A stretch of 64,000 nt of DNA from Pseudonocardia sp. 73-21 (lineage in GTDB: Bacteria > Actinomycetota > Actinomycetes > Mycobacteriales > Pseudonocardiaceae), in the NCBI RefSeq assembly GCF_001899645.1, contig NZ_MKVV01000111.1, positions 64,919 through 128,918 of the forward strand, read 5' to 3'. Of the stretch, positions 26,786 through 36,113 are shown one piece after another (the stretch's first letter is position 1; each line of letters starts with the position of its first letter). Position numbers and translations under genes: made by a program. The notes under the pieces were generated by a model, which ran no database searches, had not been told where the DNA came from, and was given only the letters and a program-made list of their open reading frames with translations.

Positions 26786-28459
26786 TCAGGTCCCGGTGCG
26801 GACGGTGGTCGCGTCGCCGGAGCGGCCGCGCGGGCCCAGGAACGGCAGCAGGGTGTGACCCCGGCTGATCAGCACCGTCTGCAGGGCAGGCAGCGCCACC
26901 GCTACGGCGACGACGGTGAACCCCAGCCAGTACGTGTCGTGCGGGAGCAGGACGCCCAGCGCGCCGCCGAACACCCACGCGAGCTGCAGGACCGTCTCCG
27001 ACCGCCCGAACGCCGACGCGCGCGACTCCTCCGGGAGGTCGCGCTGGATCACCGCGTCCAGGCAGACCTTGGCCAGCGCGCTGACCGTGGCTCCCACGAG
27101 CCCGACCGCCGCGGCCGTGGCGATGCCCGGCAGGACCGCGGCCAGCACGGCGACGGCCACGGCCAGCGTGACCGCGATGACGATCATCAGATCGGAGTTG
27201 GCGATGAAGCGCGGACGGGAACCGGCCGCGTTGCCGGCGAACGAACCCACCCCCGCCGCCGCGCCCACGATGCCGATGAGGAACAGCTGGTGGGCGGCGT
27301 CCATGCCGGGTTCGCTCTTGACGACGAACGCCACGAACAGCGTGAGGAACCCCGTGAGCACACGGATGGAGCCGTTGCCCCACAGCGCGAGGACCACCCC
27401 GCGCCCCATGGGCCGGCGTCTGCCCCGGCGCGTGCTGCGCAGCTGGGCCGGGACCTCGCCGGCGGTGGACTCCACCCACCTCGGGATGCGCAGGCACAGC
27501 AGGAACCCGGCGACCGCCAGCGCGGCGGTGAAGATCAGCGCGCCCGGTGAGTCGAACAGGTAGGCGACCCCGGCCGTGATGCCGCCGAACACCCCGCCCG
27601 CCACCAACCCGAACGTGGTGAGCCGCGAGTTGGTGGTGACGAGCGTGATGGTGGGTGGCAGGACCCGCGGCGTGACCGCCGCCTTGAGCACGACGAACGA
27701 CTTGCTCAGCACCAGCGTGCCCAGCGCGGCCGGGTAGAGCAGCCACGTGTGGTAGTTGAACGCCATCACCACCGCGAGCACGGCGCGCCCGGCGAACGAG
27801 ACGGCGAGCGCGGCGCGCCGACCGCGCTGCAGCCGGTCGAGCAGCGGGCCGATCACCGGCGCGACCACGGCGAACGGTGCCGCGGTGATCGCCAGGTAGA
27901 GCGCGACGTTGGTGATGCTCTCGGCCTTGGCCGCGGCGAAGAACAGCGTGTTGGCCAGCGCGACGGCCACCGCGGCGTCGACCGCGTAGGTCATCATCGT
28001 GGCGTAGGTGAGTGCGGTGAGCCCGGAGCGGTCGGCGCCGTCGGCCGTGGCGGCGCGCTGGAACGCCCGGATGCCGTTGCCGGCGAGCTCCCGGCTGCGC
28101 ATCGCGGCCACGCGCGTGACGGTGACCTTGCGCGGCATCTGCGGGGTGGGCCGCTCGTCGGGCCGCGGTTCCTCGGTGACGGGCGGCGGTCCGGCCGCCG
28201 ACCACGGCACCTCGTCGCGGGCGTCCGGGGGAGGCGTCCAGGGCTGGGGCGGCGGGGTGCGGCGGTGGGCCGCGGGGTCGTAGTCGGGGTCGTCGTGCCA
28301 CGGGTAGCGCCGACGTGGGGCGTACGGGTCCTGCGGCGGCTCGACGGGCATCGGCCGCGGCGGCTGCGGCGGCGGGGAGCCGTCGACGGTGGCCCACTTC
28401 CGCCGCACGCGGAGCCCGCGTCGGGGTTCGGGTTTCTCGGGTCGGGCCACGACGTCCAT
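26786..28459 (-). CDS. Major facilitator superfamily permease with long cytoplasmic N-terminus
   Basis: The 557-residue protein has a ~125-residue Pro/Arg-rich, soluble N-terminal region, then about twelve membrane helices (~165-535). The loop LLDRLQRGRRAAL fits the MFS inter-helix motif A position. It resembles mycobacterial Rv0876c-type MFS transporters of unknown substrate (from memory). The proline-rich head is unusual for MFS and may bind a partner. It is followed closely by the DUF2771 lipoprotein gene. Confidence 0.8.
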   Translation of the reverse strand: MDVVARPEKPEPRRGLRVRRKWATVDGSPPPQPPRPMPVEPPQDPYAPRRRYPWHDDPDYDPAAHRRTPPPQPWTPPPDARDEVPWSAAGPPPVTEEPRPDERPTPQMPRKVTVTRVAAMRSRELAGNGIRAFQRAATADGADRSGLTALTYATMMTYAVDAAVAVALANTLFFAAAKAESITNVALYLAITAAPFAVVAPVIGPLLDRLQRGRRAALAVSFAGRAVLAVVMAFNYHTWLLYPAALGTLVLSKSFVVLKAAVTPRVLPPTITLVTTNSRLTTFGLVAGGVFGGITAGVAYLFDSPGALIFTAALAVAGFLLCLRIPRWVESTAGEVPAQLRSTRRGRRRPMGRGVVLALWGNGSIRVLTGFLTLFVAFVVKSEPGMDAAHQLFLIGIVGAAAGVGSFAGNAAGSRPRFIANSDLMIVIAVTLAVAVAVLAAVLPGIATAAAVGLVGATVSALAKVCLDAVIQRDLPEESRASAFGRSETVLQLAWVFGGALGVLLPHDTYWLGFTVVAVAVALPALQTVLISRGHTLLPFLGPRGRSGDATTVRTGT

Positions 28460-28525
28460 TCTGTCTGATGGGTACCGCCGCCGACACGGGTTCGGGCACA
28501 CACGCCGGGCGGCTCCCCGGATCGT

Positions 28526-28580
28526 GCCGACTCGCGCACCCGAAACCGCCGACTCGCGCGCGGGAAACCGCCGACTCGCG
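28526..28580. repeat. Two and a half copies of a 22-base tandem repeat
   Basis: The core GCCGACTCGCG occurs at 28526-28536, 28548-28558 and 28570-28580, exactly 22 bases apart, with GAAACC ending each spacer. It fills the gap between the MFS and glutamine cyclotransferase genes. It is too short and irregular for CRISPR. It is probably a dispersed intergenic repeat of this genome; a related reverse-orientation core, CGCGAGTCGG, occurs inside the ATPase gene at 32354-32363. Confidence 0.7.
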
Positions 28581-28582
28581 GG

Positions 28583-29347
28583 TCAGGGGGTGAGGCGGAC
28601 CCGGAATGTCGTCGGCCAGAACTTGCCCGTCAGCAGGTACTCGCCGTCGCCCACCGCCGCGATGCCGTTGAGGACGTCCGTGTTCGCCCGCTGCTCGGGG
28701 GTCAGCAGGCCGGACGCGTCGACGAGCGCCGTGACGCGGCCGGTGGCGGGGTCGATGCGCACGATCCGGTCGGTCTTCCAGACGTTGGCCCAGACCTGGC
28801 CACCGCTGCAGTCGAGCTCGTTCAGGTCGTCCACCGGCTGCCCGTCGAGCGTGACGGCCACCGAGCCGGTCGGGGCGAACGTGGTGGGGTCCTGGAAGTG
28901 CAGCTCGGCGGTGCCGTCGCTGCGGACCAAACGCGTGCCGTCGAAGCAGAGGCCCCAGCCCTCGTCGTCGAGAGGGAGCTGTCGCACCAGCGCGAGGGTG
29001 GCGCGGTCCCACTCCAGCACCGTCCGGTCCTGGTAGGTGAGCTGCCAGACGCGGTCGCCCACCACCGAGAGGCCCTCGCCGAACAGCTGCCCCGGCAGCG
29101 GCACGGCGCGACGGACGGCGCCGGTGGACGGGTCCAGCTCACGCAGCTGCGACTTCCCCGCGAGCCCCGTGCTCTCCCAGAGCACGCCCCGGTCCACCTC
29201 GAAACCCTCGGTGAACGCCGACGTGTCGTGCGGGATCTCGGCCAGCACCTGCGGACGCAGGACCGGCACCGTCGACGGCGGCGCGGCCGCCCCGCAGCCC
29301 GCCATGGCGAGCACCAGCGCACCGGCCAGCGCGCGCCCGAAGGTCAT
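28583..29347 (-). CDS. Glutaminyl-peptide cyclotransferase (plant-type), lipoprotein
   Basis: The 254-residue protein starts with a lipoprotein signal (LAMAGCGAA, Cys at ~18) and continues with the five-bladed beta-propeller of the plant/bacterial glutamine cyclotransferase family. Characteristic segments are FTEGFEVDRGVLWESTG, GEGLSVVGDRVWQLTY, DDLNELDCSGGQVWANVW and VLNGIAAVGDGEYLLTGKFWP. It converts N-terminal Gln of exported peptides to pyroglutamate, outside the membrane. It is divergent from the DUF3027 gene with 27 bases between starts, so promoters overlap. Confidence 0.85.
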   Translation of the reverse strand: MTFGRALAGALVLAMAGCGAAAPPSTVPVLRPQVLAEIPHDTSAFTEGFEVDRGVLWESTGLAGKSQLRELDPSTGAVRRAVPLPGQLFGEGLSVVGDRVWQLTYQDRTVLEWDRATLALVRQLPLDDEGWGLCFDGTRLVRSDGTAELHFQDPTTFAPTGSVAVTLDGQPVDDLNELDCSGGQVWANVWKTDRIVRIDPATGRVTALVDASGLLTPEQRANTDVLNGIAAVGDGEYLLTGKFWPTTFRVRLTP

Positions 29348-29374
29348 GGCCCGCAGGGTGGCACAATCCCCAGG

Positions 29375-30163
29375 GTGAACACCGTCGACCCGCCCGCCCT
29401 CCTCGTGGACGCGGTGGCCCTCGCGCGCGCCGCCGCCGTGGAGGAGGCCACCGCCGACCTCGGATCCGACCTGGCCGCCACGGCCGTCGGTGCGCACATC
29501 GAGGCGGTCGAGGAAGACCCCGGCGCCGTCACGCACTACTTCGAGGCCACCCAGGGCGGCTACCGAGGGTGGCGCTGGTCGGTCACGCTGTCCAGCGGCG
29601 GGGTCGACGCGCCGGCCACCGTCAGCGAGGTCGTGCTGCTGCCCGGCCCCGACGCGCTCGTCGCGCCCGCGTGGCTGCCGTGGGACGAGCGGATCCGGCC
29701 CGGTGACCTGGGCGTCGGCGACCTGCTGCCCCCGCCCGAGGGTGACGAGCGCCTGGTGCCCGCCTACGTCGCGTCCGACGATCCCGCGGTCGAGGACGTC
29801 GCGGTCGAGATCGGGCTGGGCCGGGAGAAGGTGCTCTCCCGGCTCGGCCGCGAGGAAGCCGCCCAGCGCTGGCACGACGGCCCGCACGGCCCCGGAGCGG
29901 ACATGGCCCGCGCCGCCCCCGGCCAGTGCGGCACCTGCGGCTTCTTCCTGTCGCTCGCCGGTTCGCTGCGGGGCTCGTTCGGCGTCTGCGGCAACGAGTA
30001 CGCCCCGGCCGACGGCGCCGTCGTCGAGGTCGGGTTCGGCTGCGGCGCCCACTCCGACGTGCAGGTCGAGGTCACCTCGCCGGTCGCCGTCGCGGAGCTG
30101 GTCTACGACGACGGGGTGGATCTCGAGGTCGCCGAGCCGGCCGCCGCCCCCGACCAGGAGTGA
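29375..30163 (+). CDS. DUF3027 family protein with four-cysteine motif
   Basis: The 262-residue protein matches the actinobacterial DUF3027 family (Rv0877-like, from memory). Its clearest feature is the C-terminal cysteine set, C185 and C188 (CGTC), C205 (VCGNEYAP) and C223 (GCGAHSD), which looks like a zinc ribbon. No signal peptide or membrane helix is seen, so it is cytoplasmic. GTG start. Its stop overlaps the start of the GHKL ATPase gene by four bases, so the two proteins are made together, and a shared function is likely. Function unknown. Confidence 0.75.
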   Translation: MNTVDPPALLVDAVALARAAAVEEATADLGSDLAATAVGAHIEAVEEDPGAVTHYFEATQGGYRGWRWSVTLSSGGVDAPATVSEVVLLPGPDALVAPAWLPWDERIRPGDLGVGDLLPPPEGDERLVPAYVASDDPAVEDVAVEIGLGREKVLSRLGREEAAQRWHDGPHGPGADMARAAPGQCGTCGFFLSLAGSLRGSFGVCGNEYAPADGAVVEVGFGCGAHSDVQVEVTSPVAVAELVYDDGVDLEVAEPAAAPDQE

Positions 30164-33009
30164 CCGACCCCTTCGGCACGGAGGCACTGCGCACCGCCGT
30201 CCTCGACGCGTGGGCCGCCTCGCCCACCCGGTTCCGCGAGGACGCCAACGCCGAGGAGGACCTGCGCCTCGGCGGCTACGCCGACGCCTGGTTCGTCGAG
30301 CTGGCCCAGAACGCCGCCGACGTGTCGGACGGCGCCGGGCGGTTGCGCGTCCGCGTGACCGACGGGGAGCTGCGCGTCGCCAACACCGGCACGCCGCTGA
30401 CCCCGGCCGGCGTCGCGGCGCTGGCCTCCCTGCGCGCGTCGGCGAAACGGGACGACGCGGGCTCGGTCGGCCGGTTCGGCGTCGGGTTCGCGGCGGTGCT
30501 GGCCGTGTCCGACGCGCCGCGCGTGGTGAGCACGACGGGCGCGGTCGCGTTCTCGGCGGCGCGCACGGTGGAGGCGGTCGGGGCGATGGCGGGTCCGGCC
30601 GCCGAGCTGGCCCGCCGCGACGAGCCCCCGGTGCTGCGGCTGGTCTGGCCGGTGGACGAGGAGCCCCCGGCGACCTACGCCACGGAGGTCCGGCTTCCGC
30701 TGCGCCCGTCGGCCGCCGTCGCCGCCCTGCTGGAGCACGCCCGCACCACCGCCCCCGACCTGCTGCTGGCGCTGCCCGGGCTCGTCGAGATCGACCTCGA
30801 CGGCACGGTCCTGCGCCGCACCGAGGACGCCGGCGTGGTGCGGATCGGTGTGCAGAGCTGGCGGGTCGCGCGCCGCACCGGCCTCCTCGACGCCGCCACG
30901 CACGATGCCGCCGCCGAGCAGCGCGACCGGCGCGCATGGTCGGTCACGTGGGCGCTGCCGCTCGACGCCCCGCTTCCCGACGACGAGGTCGCCCACGCCC
31001 CGACGGCCACGGGGGAGCGCCTGAACCTGCCGGCCCGGCTGATCGCGACGCTGCCCCTGGAGCCCGACCGGCGCCGCGTCCGCAAGGGCCCGGCCACCGA
31101 ACAGGTCCTCGACGCCGCGGCGGCCACCTATCTCGACCTGGTCCGCGCCACCGCCCCCGCCGACCGGCTCGCGCTGGTGCCCGAGCCCGGCTTCCCGCGC
31201 TCCGAGCTCGACGGCCGGCTGCGTGACCTCCTGATCCACGCCCTGCGGGGCGCGGCCTGGCTGCCCGCGGCGGGCGGCGGGGAGCTGGCACCCGGCCGTG
31301 CGGAATGGCTGGACCTGCCCGGTGACCGTCTTCCGGGGCTGCTCGCCGAAGCCGGCGGGTTCGAGCGGTTGCTCGCCCCGCCGGTCGTGCCCACCCCGCT
31401 CGCCGAGCTGGGCGCCCACCGCCTCGGCGCGGCCGAGCTCGTGGAGCGGTTGTTCGGGGTCGACCGCCCGCCGTCGTGGTGGCGCACCCTCTACGGCGAG
31501 CTGGAGCCGCTCGTCGAGACCGTCCCCGGCCTCGTCGACGACCTGCGCGCCCTGCCCGTGCCGCTCGCCGGGGGACGCACCGCGTCCGGCCCGGCCACGG
31601 CGCTGCTGCCCGTCGGGGACGACCACGGTCTCGCGGAGCTGGGGCTCACCGGCCTGCACATCGCCGACCCCGACGCCGTGCACCCGCTGCTGCGCCGGCT
31701 CGGCGCCACCGACGCCGACGCGTCCGCGCTGCTGGAGCACCCGGCGCTCGCCGACGCCGTCGACCGCTCCGTGGACGACGCCGACGCCGGCCTCGACACG
31801 GCGTCGCTGGCCGAGGCGGTGCTCGCACTGGTCGGCGAGCTCGGCAGCGCCCCCGCAGCGCTCGCCGCCCTGGCGCTCCCGGACGACGAGGGCCGCCCGT
31901 CGCGCGCCGACGAGCTCGTCCTGCCCGACGCGGCCGTGCGGCCCCTGCTCGCCGCGGACAGTCCGATGGGCGTGCTCGACGCGTCCTGGGCGGAGCGGTT
32001 CCCGCGTCCGGTGCTGACGGCGGTCGGCGTGCTCGACGGGTTCGCGCTGGTGGTCGACGAGGCGCCGGTCGGCCCCGACCACGACCTCGACGACGAGGAG
32101 CGCTGGTGGGACACCCTCGACGCCCCGCCCGCCCGGCTCGTGGCCGTCCGCGACCTGGACCTCGTCGACGACGACGCCTGGCCCGACGCGCTGGCCCTGC
32201 TCGCCGCCGACCGCGACACCCGCGCGGCGGTCACCGCCCCGGCCTCGTACACGGCATGGTGGCTCGCGCGGCACGCCCGCCTGGACGGCCACCGCCCCGG
32301 CCACTGGCGCCTCCCGTCCGCCGAGACCCTGGCGGCGCTCTACGACGCCGTTCCGCGAGTCGGGGTCTGCGTGCGACCGAGTCGCGAGATCGATGACAAC
32401 TTCCTCACCGCCGTCGGCGTCCGGGCCGGCCTGCGCATCGCCGACGCCCGCGCCGCCGACGACCTGCTCGCCCGCCTCGCCGACCCGGCCCGCCGGCCCG
32501 CCGCCGCGCTCGTCGCCGACGCGCACGTCGCGCTGGCCGACGCGGTGGCCGCCGGCCGCGTCGACGCCGCCGATCTCGACCTGCCCGAGCACGTCCGCGC
32601 CCTGGACGGCAGCGTCGCCCACGTCGACGTCGCGATGGTGCTGGACGCCCCGTGGCCGGCGGCGGTGCTCCCGGCGAACGACCTGGTGATCGGCGGCGAC
32701 CCGGTCGCGCTGGCCGAGCTGCTCGACCTGCCGTCGGCCACCGAGGTGGTGGCCGCCGACGTGCACGGCGAGGGTTCGTTCACGGCCTGGGCCGAGCTGG
32801 GCGAGGTCGTCGTGGCGTGTCACACGTTGGGCATCAGGGTGCCGCCCGGTGGGTTCCAGCACCACGACGAGCTGTGGGTGACGGTCACGAGACCCGTGAC
32901 CGGCCGGTTCCGCGTCCCGACCTGGGTCGACGCGCAGGGCCGGTGGCACGCCGAGGACCCCCTGCGGGCCCTGCTCGGGCTGCTCGCCGCCGAGGAGGTT
33001 GACAGGTGA
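30160..33009 (+). CDS. Sacsin N-terminal-type GHKL ATPase (Hsp90-like)
   Basis: The 949-residue protein starts with a GHKL nucleotide-binding domain: N-box [11 protein letters not shown] (Glu47, Asn51), the Asp-containing [10 protein letters not shown], and the G2 loop [14 protein letters not shown] near 101-114. This is the arrangement in the sacsin/Hsp90 N-domain. The remaining ~700 residues are Ala/Leu/Asp-rich with no recognised domain. There is no membrane segment. A role in protein quality control is possible, but nothing beyond ATP binding can be claimed. It is coupled to DUF3027 by a GTGA overlap. Residues ~730-745 ([13 protein letters not shown]) coincide with an odd repeat-like DNA segment. 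Confidence 0.8.
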   Translation: MTDPFGTEALRTAVLDAWAASPTRFREDANAEEDLRLGGYADAWFVELAQNAADVSDGAGRLRVRVTDGELRVANTGTPLTPAGVAALASLRASAKRDDAGSVGRFGVGFAAVLAVSDAPRVVSTTGAVAFSAARTVEAVGAMAGPAAELARRDEPPVLRLVWPVDEEPPATYATEVRLPLRPSAAVAALLEHARTTAPDLLLALPGLVEIDLDGTVLRRTEDAGVVRIGVQSWRVARRTGLLDAATHDAAAEQRDRRAWSVTWALPLDAPLPDDEVAHAPTATGERLNLPARLIATLPLEPDRRRVRKGPATEQVLDAAAATYLDLVRATAPADRLALVPEPGFPRSELDGRLRDLLIHALRGAAWLPAAGGGELAPGRAEWLDLPGDRLPGLLAEAGGFERLLAPPVVPTPLAELGAHRLGAAELVERLFGVDRPPSWWRTLYGELEPLVETVPGLVDDLRALPVPLAGGRTASGPATALLPVGDDHGLAELGLTGLHIADPDAVHPLLRRLGATDADASALLEHPALADAVDRSVDDADAGLDTASLAEAVLALVGELGSAPAALAALALPDDEGRPSRADELVLPDAAVRPLLAADSPMGVLDASWAERFPRPVLTAVGVLDGFALVVDEAPVGPDHDLDDEERWWDTLDAPPARLVAVRDLDLVDDDAWPDALALLAADRDTRAAVTAPASYTAWWLARHARLDGHRPGHWRLPSAETLAALYDAVPRVGVCVRPSREIDDNFLTAVGVRAGLRIADARAADDLLARLADPARRPAAALVADAHVALADAVAAGRVDAADLDLPEHVRALDGSVAHVDVAMVLDAPWPAAVLPANDLVIGGDPVALAELLDLPSATEVVAADVHGEGSFTAWAELGEVVVACHTLGIRVPPGGFQHHDELWVTVTRPVTGRFRVPTWVDAQGRWHAEDPLRALLGLLAAEEVDR

Positions 33010-33040
33010 ACCACCCCCTGCGCGTGCTACACAGGGAACC

Positions 33041-34360
33041 GTGAGCGTCCACAGCATCGGGGCGGTGCGGAACCCTCCCCGACGGGTCTGTCTGCTGACC
33101 GTCCACACCTCCCCCCTCGAGCAGCCGGGTACCGGTGACGCCGGGGGCATGAACGTCTACATCGAGCAGACCGCCCGACGCATGGCCCAGCGCGGCGTCG
33201 AGGTCGAGATCTTCACGCGCGCCACGTCGTCGGAGCAGGCACCGGTGGCCGAGCTGACCCCCGGTGTGCTCGTCCGGCACGTCGCCGCGGGCCCGTTCGA
33301 GGGGCTCGGGAAGAACGACCTGCCCAGCCAGCTCTGCGCGTTCACCGCGGGTGTCCTGCGCACCGAGGCGCGCCACGAGCCCGGCTACTACGACGTCGTG
33401 CACTCCCACTACTGGCTCTCGGGTCAGGTCGGCTGGCTCGCCCGCGACCGCTGGGGCGTGCCGCTGGTGCACAGCGCCCACACGCTCGCGCGCGTCAAGA
33501 ACATCGCGCTCGCCGAGGGCGACACCCCCGAGCCGGTGGTGCGCGTGATCGGCGAGGACCAGGTGGTGGCCGAGGCCGACCGCCTCGTCGCCAACACCGA
33601 CGAGGAGGCCCGCCAGCTCGTCGACCTCTACGGCGCCGACCCCGGAAGGATCGCGACCATCCCTCCGGGCGTCGACCTGGAGCGGTTCACGCCGGGTGAC
33701 CGGGCGGCCTCCCGGTGTGCGCTGGAGCTGGCCCCCGACGCCGTGGTGTTCGCGTTCGTCGGCCGGATCCAGCCCCTGAAGGCTCCCGACGTGCTGTTGC
33801 GCGCCGCGGCCGAGATGCTCGTGCGCGACCCCGGTCTCCGCTCCCGGCTCGTCGTGCTGGTGGCGGGGGGTCCGTCCGGTAGCGGGCTCGCCGAGCCCAC
33901 GGCGCTGCAGGAGCTCGCCGGGTCGCTGGGCATCTCCGACGTCGTGCGCTTCCTGCCGCCGCAGGGCGGCCAGGGCCTCGTCGACGTCTACCGCGCGGCC
34001 GACGTCGTCGCCGTCCCGAGCCACAACGAGTCGTTCGGGCTCGTCGCGCTGGAGGCCCAGGCCGTCGGCACGCCCGTGGTCGCGGCGCGCGTCGGCGGGC
34101 TGCCCGTCGCGGTGGCCGACGGCCGGTCCGGGCTGCTGGTGCCCGGCCACGGTGCCGGTGTCTGGGCCGACGCGCTGCGCGCGGCGCTGGCCCGCCGCGA
34201 CGAGCTGGGCCGCGGCGCGGTCACGCACGCCCGCCGCTTCTCCTGGGACCGCACCGCCGACGCCCTGCTCGACACCTACGCCGTCGCGGCGGGGGAGTTC
34301 GCCGACCGGCAGGCCGTCGACGTGCCGTCCCCCGTGGCCGCGGGGATGATCCGGGGATGA
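33041..34360 (+). CDS. mshA: D-inositol-3-phosphate glycosyltransferase MshA
   Basis: The 439-residue GT4 enzyme joins UDP-GlcNAc to 1L-inositol-1-phosphate, the first step of mycothiol synthesis. Family segments are clear: [54 protein letters not shown], and the EX7E donor motif in [14 protein letters not shown]. The GTG at 33041 gives a typical N-terminal extension before [17 protein letters not shown]. It overlaps ybjN by four bases. Its presence confirms a mycothiol-using actinobacterium. Confidence 0.95.
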   Translation: MSVHSIGAVRNPPRRVCLLTVHTSPLEQPGTGDAGGMNVYIEQTARRMAQRGVEVEIFTRATSSEQAPVAELTPGVLVRHVAAGPFEGLGKNDLPSQLCAFTAGVLRTEARHEPGYYDVVHSHYWLSGQVGWLARDRWGVPLVHSAHTLARVKNIALAEGDTPEPVVRVIGEDQVVAEADRLVANTDEEARQLVDLYGADPGRIATIPPGVDLERFTPGDRAASRCALELAPDAVVFAFVGRIQPLKAPDVLLRAAAEMLVRDPGLRSRLVVLVAGGPSGSGLAEPTALQELAGSLGISDVVRFLPPQGGQGLVDVYRAADVVAVPSHNESFGLVALEAQAVGTPVVAARVGGLPVAVADGRSGLLVPGHGAGVWADALRAALARRDELGRGAVTHARRFSWDRTADALLDTYAVAAGEFADRQAVDVPSPVAAGMIRG

Positions 34361-34845
34361 AGACCGAAGAGCAGGTGGACGGGATCGTCGCGGCGGCGCT
34401 GGCGGAGATGGAGGTCGACCACCACCGGCGCGAGCCGGGCCAGTTCCTCGTCACGCTGCCCGGCACCAACCGGCTGCAGACCCACTGCTGGCTCGTGGTG
34501 CGCGACCACTCCCTGTTCGTCCAGGCCTTCGTCTGTCGTCAGCCTGACGAGAACCACGAGGGCGTGTACCGGTTCCTGCTGCAGCGCAACGCCCGGCTCT
34601 ACGGCGTGCACTACACGCTCGACCGGATCGGTGACATCCACCTCGTCGGCCGGATGGCGCTGGATTCCGTCACGCCCGACGAGATCGACCGGGTTCTCGG
34701 CCAGGCCCTCGAGGCCGCCGACGGCGACTTCAACACCCTGCTGGAGCTGGGCTTCGCGAGCTCCATCCGCCGCGAGTACGCCTGGCGCTCCGAGCGGGGC
34801 GAGTCGCTGGCCAACCTGAAGGCCTTCGAGCACCTCTTCACCTGA
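34357..34845 (+). CDS. YbjN domain protein (Rv0487-like)
   Basis: The 162-residue soluble protein has the YbjN/type III secretion chaperone-like fold. Segments such as [31 protein letters not shown] and [16 protein letters not shown] are those of the Rv0487 family that always follows mshA in actinobacteria. Function unknown; YbjN of E. coli affects motility and stress traits. The ATG overlaps the mshA stop by four bases. In related genomes gpmA follows soon after, but here it is 8.9 kb away. Confidence 0.85.
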   Translation: MKTEEQVDGIVAAALAEMEVDHHRREPGQFLVTLPGTNRLQTHCWLVVRDHSLFVQAFVCRQPDENHEGVYRFLLQRNARLYGVHYTLDRIGDIHLVGRMALDSVTPDEIDRVLGQALEAADGDFNTLLELGFASSIRREYAWRSERGESLANLKAFEHLFT

Positions 34846-34926
34846 TCGTGACCCTGCGGGGCCAACCCCGTCGGGGCTCCGGTCCGTCCTCTCCCCGACC
34901 CCGGGCGCACCGGGGACGAGGAGGCG

Positions 34927-35823
34927 ATGACGGTGCGGATCACGAGGCCGGTTCTGGCCGGGGTGGTGGCGGGTGCGGTGCTCCTCGCGGGGGCGGTGGC
35001 CTGCACGGCCGGTGGGGGCGATGGTGCGGCGTCCACGTCCACGTCCACGTCCGCGTCCTCGTCGGAACCGGCCCAGGGCGCGGTCCCGGACGCGGCCCGT
35101 GCGGCGGCGCCCGCCGCACCCGCGCAGGCGCCCGACCGGCCGATCAGCACCGAGCGGTCGCTGGTGCGCACCGCGCAGCTCTCCCTCGACGTCGACGACC
35201 CGGTGGTCGCGACCCGGAAGGTGCGCGCGGCCGTCGCCGGCATCGGCGGCACCGTCACCCAGGAGCAGTCCGGCGACGACACCAGCCGGCTGACGCTGCG
35301 GGTGCCCGCGGCCGCGCTCGACAGGCTGATCGAGGACGTCGCGGCGTTCGGACACGCCACCGCGCGGTCCGCCCAGGTCGTCGACGCGACGGACCAGGTG
35401 ATCGACCTGGGTGCACGGGTCGCGAGTCAGCAGGCCAGCGTGGTGCGGGTGCGCACGCTGCTCGACCAGGCGAGGTCGATCGGCGACATCGTCTCGATCG
35501 AGTCCGAGCTCTCCCGCCGTGAGGCCGACCTCGACTCCCTCACCGGTCGCCTCGCCGCGCTGAAGGACCAGGTGGCGCTGTCCACCCTGACCGTCGACCT
35601 CACCCGGGTCGCGACGCCCCCGGTGCAGGCGTCCCGGAGCTCGGGGTTCCTCGCCGGTCTCGGTAGCGGGTGGGACGGGCTGAAGGCGCTCGGGTCGGCC
35701 ACGGGAGCGGTGGTCGGGTTCCTGCTCCCGTTCCTGCCGGTGCTGGCCCTGCTCGCCGGGATCGGCTGGTGCGGCCGCCGGGTGCTGCGCAACCGCCGTG
35801 GGGCGGAGCGGCCCGGGATCTGA
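34927..35823 (+). CDS. DUF4349 family lipoprotein with C-terminal membrane helix
   Basis: The 298-residue protein starts with a lipoprotein signal (LLAGAVACTAG, Cys at ~26), then a Thr/Ser linker coded by a tandem hexamer repeat (TCCACG-type units, about 35031-35058), then a DUF4349 domain (~78-228) and a membrane helix near the C-terminus (~255-280). The middle contains a likely coiled coil (SIESELSRREADLDSLTGRL). With a lipid anchor at one end and a helix at the other, it may bridge or loop on the outer membrane face. Function unknown. This is the first gene of the segment inserted between ybjN and gpmA. Confidence 0.8.
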   Translation: MTVRITRPVLAGVVAGAVLLAGAVACTAGGGDGAASTSTSTSASSSEPAQGAVPDAARAAAPAAPAQAPDRPISTERSLVRTAQLSLDVDDPVVATRKVRAAVAGIGGTVTQEQSGDDTSRLTLRVPAAALDRLIEDVAAFGHATARSAQVVDATDQVIDLGARVASQQASVVRVRTLLDQARSIGDIVSIESELSRREADLDSLTGRLAALKDQVALSTLTVDLTRVATPPVQASRSSGFLAGLGSGWDGLKALGSATGAVVGFLLPFLPVLALLAGIGWCGRRVLRNRRGAERPGI

Positions 35824-36113
35824 GGGGGAGTCATGAACTCGGGCCACTCCGCTCGAACCACCTCAGGGACGCCCGATCGGGGGGTACCGGACGGACCTGG
35901 GCGCCGGGCACGGCGAGGAGACGCCGTTCCCGGACCGACCGGGCGGGTGGGGCCCGCCGACGGTAGGTGACGGCCACCCTGACAGCCCGTCAGTGATCGA
36001 ACAACCCTTTCGAGCTAACCCGTTCGGGTAATTCAGCCGGAGTCCTGCTGAAGTTGTGGTCGACATAACATGGGTGATCAGTCCGGCTCGGCCATTCGCA
36101 AGGGAGCGCCCAC

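Noticed and set aside
28526-28580. CRISPR array
   Set aside because: Repeats are 11 bases in a 22-base period with near-identical spacers and no cas genes.
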